Below the pieces are notes generated by a model. It did no database searches and had not been told where the DNA came from. It saw only the letters and a program-made list of their open reading frames with translations. Both the position numbers and the translations under genes were made by a program. Positions 1 to 6,281 of a stretch of DNA of 13,112 bases are shown here, piece after piece. Position 1 is the first letter of the stretch; every line of letters begins with the position of its first letter. The stretch is from the NCBI GenBank assembly GCA_958421035.1, contig CATZKS010000058.1, positions 1 through 13,112 of the forward strand, given 5' to 3'. Source of the stretch: an uncultured Collinsella sp. (GTDB lineage: Bacteria > Actinomycetota > Coriobacteriia > Coriobacteriales > Coriobacteriaceae).

Positions 1-3
1 CGA

Positions 4-9
4 AGGGAG
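4..9 (+). promoter_or_regulatory. Shine-Dalgarno serving two overlapping start codons of the pilin gene
   Basis: The sequence AGGGAG lies 6 nt before an ATG at 16-18 and 10 nt before a second ATG at 20-22. The two ATGs are in different reading frames. Both spacings are usable, so one ribosome binding site could feed two frames. This matters because the G tract just downstream decides which frame, if either, enters the pilin. The DNA further upstream lies outside the window, so a promoter cannot be judged. Confidence 0.5.
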
Positions 10-19
10 CCGCATATGC

Positions 20-1007
20 ATGCAGCGGCAATTAACCTTCGGGGGGGGTATCTCCTAGAGGTACTCTTCTCCGAGGGCAAAGTGTCATCGAGTACGTCCT
101 GATCATCGCGATCATCGGCCTGGTCATCGTGTTCGCGGGACCCGGCGTGGCGGGGGCCATCCGAAACCAGTTCAACGTGGTCGGCAATACGGTGAACAAC
201 GGGACGACCGGCGGCGTAGAGGGAGGCGCGTCCGGTGGAGGCTCCACAGGCGCCGATTCCGCGACCGTCCAGGCGGCCGTCGCCAAGGACGCGAAGGACT
301 GGACGCTCGAGGAGCAGAAAGCGGTTGCCGAGGACATCGCCTCCAAGGGCGAGGCATCGCCGGCGTACGCCAAGGCAAAGGCCGCGATGGATGCGGGAAC
401 GAAGTTCTCGATGAAGCTGACGGACGGACAGACGCTCGAGTACCGTATCATCGGCATCAACCACGACGACTTGGCCGACGGCACCGGCAAGGCGGGACTG
501 ACGTTCCTCACCACCTCGACGGATATTTCGTCCCGCATGAACGCCATGAAAACCAGCGATGGCGGATGGGAGGCATCCGAACTCCGTGCGAAGATGAATT
601 CGGGCGAGATCTGGAACCTGATGCCCGCCGATTTCCAATCCAAGGTTAAATCGGTTAGGAAGCTCACGAACAACGTCGGCGGCGGTAACGCGAACAAGAA
701 TGCCGCCGTGACGGCTACCTCCGACAAGCTGTTTCTGCTCAGCTACTCCGAGATCGTCCCCACCTCCTATTGGGTTTCCGACTACCCCTGGAGCTCCTCC
801 GAGGGAACCCAGTACGAGGCCTTCAAGGGCAAGGTGATGAATAGCTATTCGGACAACCCTGCCATTGCCAGTGGCAGCTATTGGTGGGAACGTTCGGTGC
901 GTCCGGACCACTCTACGTTCTTCCTCCGTGTCCACGCCGGCGGCGATCCGGCGATCAGTGACAATGCGACGGTCTCGAATTGCGTCCGCCCCGCCTGGTG
1001 CTTCTAG
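20..1007 (+). CDS. Flp/type IVb-like prepilin fused to a DUF6273-like domain, out of frame at a G8 tract
   Basis: The protein is a probable secreted pilin-like surface protein. The frame of the main body is open from 36 to the TAG at 1005-1007 but has no plausible start before a GTG at 129. Just upstream it reads LLRGQSVIEYVLIIAIIG, a prepilin peptidase site (G|Q) with Glu at mature position 5, Tyr at 6 and a hydrophobic helix, as in Flp pilins. If the G run at 41-48 had 7 instead of 8 G, the ATG at 20 would give a 328-residue protein with a 19-residue leader. A Gly/Ser/Ala-rich linker follows. The remainder resembles DUF6273: a Trp/Tyr-rich block (YWVSDYPWSSSEG), then YWWERS and a VRPAWCF end. 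Its only two cysteines lie in the last eight residues. The binding partner is unknown. The gene could be phase-off, truly broken, or carry a homopolymer sequencing error. It ends at a strong terminator and is unrelated to the housekeeping operon to the right. Confidence 0.75.
41..48 (+). repeat. Poly-G (G8) tract, candidate phase-variation switch
   Basis: Eight consecutive G follow TTC inside the prepilin leader region. Counting frames by hand: with 8 G, the ATG at 16 runs to a TGA at 100-102 and the ATG at 20 runs to a TAG at 56-58, so neither reaches the pilin. With 7 or 10 G the ATG at 20 enters the pilin frame. With 6 or 9 G the ATG at 16 does. The run also contains a GGGGGGG heptamer on which a -1 ribosomal slip from the ATG-16 frame would enter the pilin frame, so low expression from the off state is conceivable. 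Slipped-strand switching is an inference from this layout. Confidence 0.5.
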
Positions 1008-1018
1008 CCTCAGCTGTT

Positions 1019-1050
1019 AAGCCCGCACGGGCTGTGCGGGCTTTTCTTTT
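1019..1050 (+). terminator. Rho-independent terminator of the pilin gene
   Basis: AAGCCCGCAC (1019-1028) pairs with GTGCGGGCTT (1034-1043) around a 5-nt loop, giving a 10-bp GC-rich stem. It is followed by the T-rich run TTTCTTTT. It starts 12 nt after the stop codon of the pilin gene. Confidence 0.92.
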
Positions 1051-1242
1051 GGCAACCAAACGAACGATTCTCGTCTTGAAGCATAGTTGTCGGGTTGAGG
1101 TGAAATGGGGTCATACAGCGGCTCTCAGAGCGCCCGCCGCACTCCCCCGCCATTACCCCTGCGGCGTCCTCGTATAGAGCCCATCCCGCTTGGCGTTTCG
1201 TTGCAGCAGCCCACTTGTCCACCGATCAAGTGAACTACTGGA

Positions 1243-1428
1243 ATAAATACAGCGACACGCTTGTTCACTATAGTCGCTATATCTGTGTAAATCGCCGCGA
1301 TAAATACAGCCCGTACTCGGCTGTATACCAGCTACGCGTATGTAGATTCACATCGCGTTAATAAATCGGCTCAAGCGCGTGCAAAACGCGCAAGTAGCCG
1401 CAAAAGGCGATTATCGCGTAGGTAGATT
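1243..1428. repeat. Cluster of short direct and inverted repeats
   Basis: ATAAATACAGC occurs exactly at 1243-1253 and 1300-1310 (57 bp apart), with a partial copy ATAAATCGGC at 1361-1370. A 14-bp repeat with one mismatch, CGCGTA-N-GTAGATT, occurs at 1335-1348 and 1415-1428 (80 bp apart). Inverted repeats are ATACAGCC/GGCTGTAT (1304-1311 and 1319-1326), GCGCGT/ACGCGC (1375-1380 and 1386-1391), and ATCGC-C-GCGAT (1291-1301). Repeat lengths and spacing do not fit a CRISPR array. The function is unknown; a protein-binding region or a decayed repeat element are possibilities. Confidence 0.5.
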
Positions 1429-1440
1429 TTTGGCACCCTG

Positions 1441-1470
1441 TTGATTAATCAAAATTAAGCAATTGCTTAA
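1441..1470. repeat. Two adjacent perfect palindromes
   Basis: TTGATTAATCAA (12 bp, 1441-1452) is followed after 2 nt by TTAAGCAATTGCTTAA (16 bp, 1455-1470). Both are perfectly self-complementary and AT-rich. They sit directly beyond the tRNA terminator. On the minus strand the second is followed by TTTT, so it could act as a weak back-up terminator; a dimeric regulator site is the other reading. Confidence 0.6.
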
Positions 1471-1503
1471 AACAAAAAAGGTCAGGCACTAGGTGCCTGA
1501 CCT
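1471..1503 (-). terminator. Rho-independent terminator after tRNA-Pro
   Basis: On the minus strand AGGTCAGGCAC (1503-1493) pairs perfectly with GTGCCTGACCT (1489-1479) across a 3-nt loop, an 11-bp stem. It is followed by TTTTTT (1479-1474, the first T shared with the stem end). It begins 9 nt beyond the CCA end of the tRNA. It is also the first terminator downstream of the twelve-gene operon. Confidence 0.93.
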
Positions 1504-1512
1504 GCAAACTTC

Positions 1513-1589
<77 letters not shown>

Positions 1590-1631
1590 AAGCTTTTGTT
1601 TGTTGCTCTGCTCTCGCTCGCAACAGGGAGT

Positions 1632-1661
1632 ATATTAACCCGAAACTTTAGACTTGTGCAA
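1632..1661 (-). promoter_or_regulatory. Sigma-70-type promoter for tRNA-Pro
   Basis: On the minus strand TTGCAC (1661-1656) and TAATAT (1637-1632) are 18 bp apart, matching -35 and -10 consensus boxes well. They lie just after the coaBC stop codon. The start point would fall near 1625, about 35 nt before the mature 5' end of the tRNA. Confidence 0.6.
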
Positions 1662-1669
1662 GAACTTTT

Positions 1670-2881
1670 TTACAATTTTTGAAGCAAGTCCAAAATTGTA
1701 TCTGCGAGCTGGGGTTTTGTTAGTACGGGAAGTTCTTGCGTACCCGTTGTGCTCACAATCCAGGCCTTGTTGGTGTCGGTCCCAAAGCCCGAATCGGTGC
1801 GTGAGACATCGTTGGCGATTATTACATCGCACCCCTTGCGGGCCAATTTGCGCTCTGCGTACTCGACAACGTTATCGGTCTCGGCCGCAAATCCGATCAC
1901 GCATCGCTCGCCCTTCTGGCGCGAGAGCTCGGCCAAAATATCGACCGTCTCGACCAGTTCGATGCGATCCAGGCGCTCGTTGGCCTTTTTGAGCTTATGG
2001 TCCGCAGGGGCCGCGGGGGTGTAGTCGGCGACGGCGGCCGCACAAATTGCCGCATCGGCCGTCTGGAAGGCGCTCAGGGCCGCCTGGAGCATCTCTGCGG
2101 CGGTCTGCACGCGCACGCACTCCACGCCGCAGGGCACATCGAGTGATGTCGGTCCCAACACGAGCGTGACCGCAGCGCCGCGGCGTGCGGCCTCCCCCGC
2201 CAGGGCGATGCCCATCTTGCCCGAAGAGCGGTTGCCAATGAATCGCACGGGGTCGATCGGCTCGTGCGTGGGACCGGCGGTAATTACGATGCGCTTACCC
2301 GCCAGGTCCTGTGGCGCGGGGTTGAGCACCTCACAGACAGCCTCTACGATGTCCTCGGGCTCGCTCATGCGTCCCGTGTCCACGTCGCCGCAGGCAAGGT
2401 AGCCGCTGCCCGGACCCACCACATGGACACCGCGCTCGCGCAGCGTGGCCATGTTGGCCTGCGTCGCCGGCGCCTTCCACATGCCGTTGTTCATAGCGGG
2501 TGCGATCACGATGGGTCGCGGCGTCGCAAGCAGCGTGGTGGAGATGAGGTCATCGGCGACGCCGTTGGCCATCTTGGCGATGATATTGGCCGTCGCGGGC
2601 GCCACGACCACCAGATCGGGCTCCTGCGCCAGCGAAATGTGGTGGATGGGGTCGGAGGGATCGTCGAATAGGCCCACCGCGACCGGCTCATTGGTGAGTG
2701 CGCGGAAGGTAAGCGGCCCCACAAACTCGGTGGCATGCTCGCTCATAACGACCTTGACGCGCGCGCCGCGCTTTTGCAGCAGGCGCACGATATTGCACGA
2801 CTTATAGGCGGCGATCCCGCCGGTAATGCCCAGCAGGATCGTATTTCCCTCAAGTTGTATTGAATTGTTGGGTGCCGCCAT
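1670..2881 (-). CDS. coaBC: Bifunctional phosphopantothenoylcysteine decarboxylase / phosphopantothenate-cysteine ligase
   Basis: This cytosolic enzyme joins cysteine to 4'-phosphopantothenate (CoaB) and then decarboxylates the product to 4'-phosphopantetheine (CoaC), two steps of coenzyme A synthesis. The 403 residues match the full two-domain family length. The FMN-dependent CoaC half (about 1-190) shows GITGGIAAYKS, the catalytic His in HHIS (80-83), APAMNNGMW (127-135) and the flap GYLACGDVDTGRM with Cys164. The CoaB half (about 195-403) shows ITAGPTHEPIDPVR, NRSSGKMG (217-224), AVADYTP and the Lys-rich KLKKAN (297-301). The ATG start lies 3 nt after the zinc-ribbon gene, preceded by AAGGAAG. 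It is the last protein gene of the operon, with no terminator between it and the tRNA. Confidence 0.97.
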   Translation of the reverse strand: MAAPNNSIQLEGNTILLGITGGIAAYKSCNIVRLLQKRGARVKVVMSEHATEFVGPLTFRALTNEPVAVGLFDDPSDPIHHISLAQEPDLVVVAPATANIIAKMANGVADDLISTTLLATPRPIVIAPAMNNGMWKAPATQANMATLRERGVHVVGPGSGYLACGDVDTGRMSEPEDIVEAVCEVLNPAPQDLAGKRIVITAGPTHEPIDPVRFIGNRSSGKMGIALAGEAARRGAAVTLVLGPTSLDVPCGVECVRVQTAAEMLQAALSAFQTADAAICAAAVADYTPAAPADHKLKKANERLDRIELVETVDILAELSRQKGERCVIGFAAETDNVVEYAERKLARKGCDVIIANDVSRTDSGFGTDTNKAWIVSTTGTQELPVLTKPQLADTILDLLQKL

Positions 2882-2884
2882 CGT

Positions 2885-3604
2885 TTAAGCTTCCTTGCTC
2901 GGGAGCACCAGGAGGCGGTGGCAGTACGGGCAGTGCGTAATCTCGCTACCGTCGTGGTTCAGGTCGCTCATGGACGATGCCTGCAGCGCGGTGTGACAGA
3001 CCGTGGGGATGTTGCCCTGGATGGTCTCGACGGCCAGGCCGCGGAACTGCTTGAGCAGACGCTCGTAGTCGGTGAGCACGTCGGCCGGCAGCGTGGCAGC
3101 AAGCGCGGTGCGCTCTTTAGTGGCGGCGTCAATCTGAGCCTGAAGGTCGGCAGCCTTGGCGCGGGCGGCCTTGGTATCGGCCTTCACGCCCTCCTCGAAC
3201 TTGGCGATGATTGCCTGCGCGCGGGCCTCGCGCTCGAGCGCCTCCTTATGGGCGACAACGACGTCCTTGCGGGTGTGCTCAATCTTGTCCAGACGCTTGG
3301 CCAGGGTGGCGAGTTCATTCTCCAGGTCCTGAACCTCGCGGTAGTCGGAGCCGTCGACATGGCGCTTCTTGGCAGCCTCGATGGCGTTGTTGGTCTGAAT
3401 CTCGGTGGTGTTGAGATCGTCGAGCTCAATGTCCAGATCCTTGCGCTGGGCGTAGAGCTTGGTCATCTCGGACTTGAGCTTCACATAGGTCTTGCGCTTG
3501 GAAGCGAGCTCCTTGAGCTCCGGCATATTGGCAAGTTCGCTCTTGTTGCGGGCGAGCTCCAAATCGATCTGTTGCAGCTTGAGTAGCGTAGCGCCGGCGC
3601 TCAT
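2885..3604 (-). CDS. Coiled-coil protein with C-terminal C4-type zinc ribbon (COG1579-like)
   Basis: This 239-residue protein has a long, strongly charged helical region with heptad-like Leu/Ala spacing (about 5-190) and a short C-terminal cysteine motif. That is the layout of the C4-type zinc-ribbon family (PF02591/COG1579), whose function is not well defined. The second knuckle is intact (HCPYC, Cys225 and Cys228). The first knuckle keeps only one cysteine (IPTVCH, Cys203), with Pro where the other Cys is expected, so nearby His204 or His224 might complete the site. I chose the ATG at 3604 rather than a longer frame. It overlaps the TGA of the Nif3-like gene by 4 nt (ATGA) and follows AAGGAGA at good spacing, suggesting translational coupling. 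Pairing with a Nif3-like gene is common in bacteria. Confidence 0.85.
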   Translation of the reverse strand: MSAGATLLKLQQIDLELARNKSELANMPELKELASKRKTYVKLKSEMTKLYAQRKDLDIELDDLNTTEIQTNNAIEAAKKRHVDGSDYREVQDLENELATLAKRLDKIEHTRKDVVVAHKEALEREARAQAIIAKFEEGVKADTKAARAKAADLQAQIDAATKERTALAATLPADVLTDYERLLKQFRGLAVETIQGNIPTVCHTALQASSMSDLNHDGSEITHCPYCHRLLVLPSKEA

Positions 3605-4410
3605 AAGTTCTCTCCTTTTGTCACAGTCCACCATTGGCAAGGGTTCAGTATTTTAATCGCATGACGGGGGTCGACCCCGGCGTCAACTGCAGAGTTCATC
3701 AATATATCAACGAACGGCTCCTCAGAGCGGTCGTGGCCGAGCAAGATCACCGACAGCCCGCGCAAGGCAAGGTCTTGCGCCACGTGGTAGCCCGCCTCGC
3801 CCGTCACGACAACATCTGCGCCTGCGGCGATGGCGAGCTCTCCAAAGTCGCCCAGGGAGCCGCCCAAAATAGCGACGGTTCGGCACGCGTGCTCGGCTTC
3901 GCCCCACACACGCGGGTCGCTGCCAAATGCCGTGGCGGCACGGGCGGCGAGATCGCGCAGGCTACAGGGGTTGTTGAGGGTCGCGAGTGCACCCAGGCCG
4001 GTGGACTCGGGGTCGTCCACGTGCTCCAGTGAGCTCACGGGTGCGGCACCCAGCAGCTCGCTCAGGCAGACGCGGGCTTCGTGCGAACGGTCCAGGTTGG
4101 TGTGGAGCGAAATGATGCTCACGCCGCAACGCGCTGCCTCGTAGAGTGCCGCGCTGCACTGGGGGCGTGCGGCATCAGCTGGGCAAAACGCCTCGGGCGC
4201 CTTGATGTATATGGGATGATGCGTCAGCAGAACGTTGGCACCGGCTTCTTGTGCACGGCGAACATTTGCCTCGGTGGCATCGAGCGCGCAGGCAACGCCG
4301 GTAATCTCGGCAGCGGGATCGCCAACGGAGAGACCTACGTGATCCCAGCCCTCGGCGTCCGCCTTGGGGTAGCGCGCCAGCAGCGCACGTTCAAACTCGG
4401 CGACGATCAT
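3601..4410 (-). CDS. Nif3-like dinuclear metal center protein (GTP cyclohydrolase I type 2 family)
   Basis: This is a cytosolic metal-binding protein of the NIF3/YbgI/YqfO family; its physiological substrate is not settled. The expected dimetal ligands are all present and in order: THHP (His64, His65), HTNLD (Asp107), and GHDRSEE (His226, Glu230). The C-terminal half also has GEAGYH (204-209). At 269 residues it matches the short form, without the extra inserted domain of Bacillus YqfO. Its ATG overlaps the TGA of the cysteine desulfurase gene by 4 nt and its own TGA overlaps the next ATG by 4 nt. This three-gene run is therefore tightly coupled, and a role in metal or Fe-S handling is a reasonable inference. 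Confidence 0.93.
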   Translation of the reverse strand: MIVAEFERALLARYPKADAEGWDHVGLSVGDPAAEITGVACALDATEANVRRAQEAGANVLLTHHPIYIKAPEAFCPADAARPQCSAALYEAARCGVSIISLHTNLDRSHEARVCLSELLGAAPVSSLEHVDDPESTGLGALATLNNPCSLRDLAARAATAFGSDPRVWGEAEHACRTVAILGGSLGDFGELAIAAGADVVVTGEAGYHVAQDLALRGLSVILLGHDRSEEPFVDILMNSAVDAGVDPRHAIKILNPCQWWTVTKGENL

Positions 4411-5585
4411 GCGGCACCCACGATCGAGAGCAGCGTCTGGGCAAAGTCGTCCAGGTCGGCAGGGTTCACACGGTCATCAAACGAGATACGCAGAGCGCCC
4501 AATGCCTGCTCGCGACCAATGCCCATGGCGCTGAGAACATGGCTCGGGTCCATGCTGCCGCTCGAGCAGGCAGAACCGGCCGATACCTCAAAGCCGGCGG
4601 CGTCGAGCTTGATGATGAGCTCCTCGGAGTCCATGCCGTCAATGTAGATCGATACCATGCCGGGCAGACGGTCGGCATGCGCATAGTCGCCCATGGTGGC
4701 GTGAATGCGCGGATGGGCCGTAAGCTTGGCGTAGAGCTTGTCGGAAAGGGCTTGCAGCTTCTCGCGCTCCTCGGCCACATGGAGCGTCAGCGTGCGGGCG
4801 GCAGCGGCAAAGGCGAGCTGCGTGCGCAGATCCTGCGTGCCGGCGCGACGTCCGGCTTCCTGTCCGCCGCCAAAGATGCGCGGGCGCAGCGGCGTGCGGT
4901 TCTTAAGGTAGAGCGCGCCGGATGCCACGGGGCCACCGATCTTGTGCGCAGCAACGGTCATGGCGTCAACTCCCAGCTCGGTAACATCGAGCGGAATATG
5001 CAGATACCCCTGGATGGCATCGGTGTGGAACAGGGCGCCCACGGTATGCGCGGCCGCGGCAAGCTCGCGGATGGGCTGCACCACGCCGGTCTCGTTGTTG
5101 GCAACCATGATGCTCACGAGCGCCACGTCGTCGCCTAGTAGCTCGACAAGCGTGGCAGGCTCAATGTAGCCCATGCGGCAGGGCTGCACCAGGTCGACTC
5201 TAAAGCCTGCGGCACGCAGCAGCGGCAGGTTGTCCAGAATCGAATCGTGCTCGATGGCAGATACGATCACGCGGTTACGCTTACGGTCGCGCTGACGTGC
5301 ACCCTCGGCAAGACCGAGTAGCGCCAGCTGGTTGGCTTCGGTGCCGCCGTTGGTCAGAACAATCTCAGACGGGCGAACGCGCGCGCCAAAGCTGCGGGCG
5401 ATCTCGCGACGTGCAACCTCCAGACGCGCGGCAGCCTTGCGGCCGAGCGAGTGCAGCGAGTTGGGGTTGACGCCGGCAAGCTCGCTGTCGTCGTACTCGC
5501 GCTGCGCAAGGAGCGCCTCGGCGCGCATGGGCGTCGAGGCGGCATAGTCAAGATTCACGGGTATGCGGTTTTGACCTGCGGTCAT
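4407..5585 (-). CDS. Class I cysteine desulfurase (NifS/IscS-like)
   Basis: This PLP-dependent enzyme removes sulfur from L-cysteine, giving alanine and an enzyme persulfide that feeds Fe-S cluster or tRNA thiolation pathways. Visible features in order are the N-terminal NLDYAASTP, TNGGTEAN (78-85), IEHDS (111-115), NNETG (163-167), HTDAIQG (187-193), the PLP lysine in AAHKIGGP (Lys215), GGGQEAGRRAGT (239-250), and the catalytic cysteine loop SAGSACSSGS (Cys340). The 392 residues match the family. No scaffold (iscU/sufU) or thiouridylase gene is adjacent, so the acceptor cannot be assigned. In-operon clients could be IspH and the radical SAM protein. The ATG lies 6 nt after rpe, with GGAGG inside the rpe end. 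Confidence 0.95.
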   Translation of the reverse strand: MTAGQNRIPVNLDYAASTPMRAEALLAQREYDDSELAGVNPNSLHSLGRKAAARLEVARREIARSFGARVRPSEIVLTNGGTEANQLALLGLAEGARQRDRKRNRVIVSAIEHDSILDNLPLLRAAGFRVDLVQPCRMGYIEPATLVELLGDDVALVSIMVANNETGVVQPIRELAAAAHTVGALFHTDAIQGYLHIPLDVTELGVDAMTVAAHKIGGPVASGALYLKNRTPLRPRIFGGGQEAGRRAGTQDLRTQLAFAAAARTLTLHVAEEREKLQALSDKLYAKLTAHPRIHATMGDYAHADRLPGMVSIYIDGMDSEELIIKLDAAGFEVSAGSACSSGSMDPSHVLSAMGIGREQALGALRISFDDRVNPADLDDFAQTLLSIVGAA

Positions 5586-5591
5586 AAGGGT

Positions 5592-6263
5592 TTATGCCTC
5601 CTGTGCAGCCTCGTTGCCCAGCTTCTGCAGCAGCGCAACCTCGGCGGCGGGATCTTCGGACTTAAATACGGCGGAACCGGCCACCAGGACATTTGCGCCG
5701 GCCTTGACGACCTCGGCGATGTTTTTGGAAGAGATGCCGCCGTCGACCTCGATCATGGGCGACACGCCATGTCGCTCGCACATGGCCGTAAGCTCGTGCA
5801 GTTTGGCGATTGTACCAGGGATAAAGCTCTGGCCGCCAAAGCCAGGGTTCACGCTCATCAGCAGCACCATGTCGACAACGTCGATGATGCTCTCGAGCAC
5901 GCACACGGGGGTGGCGGGGTTGAGCACCACGCCGGCCTTGACGCCGCGCTGCTGCAGATGCGTGAGCGTGCGGTGCAGGTGCGTGGAAGCCTCGTAGTGC
6001 ACGGTGATCATGTCGGCACCGGCGTCGGCATACCAATCGACCGTCTCGTCGGGGTTCGACACCATGAGGTGCGCGTCGACCGGTACATCGGTGGAGCGCT
6101 TGACGGCCTTAAGGATGTCAACGCCAAAGGTGAGGTTGCCGGTAAAGTGACCGTCCATAACGTCAAAGTGTACGTAGTCGGCACCGGCGATCTTGTCGAG
6201 CTCGCCCTTGAGGTTGGCCATGTCGGCCGAAAGGACGGACGGAGCGATTTTGATGGAACCCAT
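5592..6263 (-). CDS. rpe: Ribulose-phosphate 3-epimerase
   Basis: The enzyme interconverts ribulose-5-phosphate and xylulose-5-phosphate in the pentose phosphate pathway, in the cytosol. The 223-residue TIM barrel begins with IAPSVLSAD (6-14). The metal and catalytic residues are present: His32 and Asp34 in VHFDVMDG, His65 in DAHLM, and Asp174 in VDGGI. The phosphate-binding segments MSVNPGFGGQSF (136-147) and the C-terminal AGSAVF (195-200) are also present. The ATG at 6263 follows gpsA after 18 nt, the widest protein-gene gap in the block, with AAAGG as ribosome binding site. Confidence 0.97.
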   Translation of the reverse strand: MGSIKIAPSVLSADMANLKGELDKIAGADYVHFDVMDGHFTGNLTFGVDILKAVKRSTDVPVDAHLMVSNPDETVDWYADAGADMITVHYEASTHLHRTLTHLQQRGVKAGVVLNPATPVCVLESIIDVVDMVLLMSVNPGFGGQSFIPGTIAKLHELTAMCERHGVSPMIEVDGGISSKNIAEVVKAGANVLVAGSAVFKSEDPAAEVALLQKLGNEAAQEA

Positions 6264-6281
6264 GGTAGTAGCCTTTCTGCG

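Larger units (their letters stand above)
1051..1470. other. Convergent spacer with no convincing gene
   Basis: This stretch lies between the end of the plus-strand pilin gene and the end of the minus-strand tRNA. I see no protein gene with family features. The first part (to about 1230) is GC-rich and holds only a weak 42-codon reading frame (1105-1233). The second part is richer in AT and dense in short repeats and inverted repeats, listed separately. No promoter with good -35 and -10 boxes is evident. Confidence 0.6.

Noticed and set aside
129..1007. GTG at 129 as the real start of the pilin/DUF6273 gene
   Set aside because: No Shine-Dalgarno precedes it, and it would cut away the prepilin signal and most of the membrane helix that are perfectly encoded in the same frame just upstream.
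1215..1223. DnaA-box-like TTGTCCACC as sign of a replication origin
   Set aside because: It is a single imperfect match without a cluster of boxes, an AT-rich unwinding region or dnaA/dnaN neighbours.
1230..1440. CRISPR array in the spacer
   Set aside because: Repeat units are only 11-14 bp, imperfect, of two different kinds, and irregularly spaced; no cas gene is present.
1671..1700. TACAATTTT/AAAATTGTA hairpin at the end of coaBC as a terminator
   Set aside because: The stem is AT-rich, the loop is 12 nt and inside the coding region, and on the minus strand it is followed by A rather than T residues.
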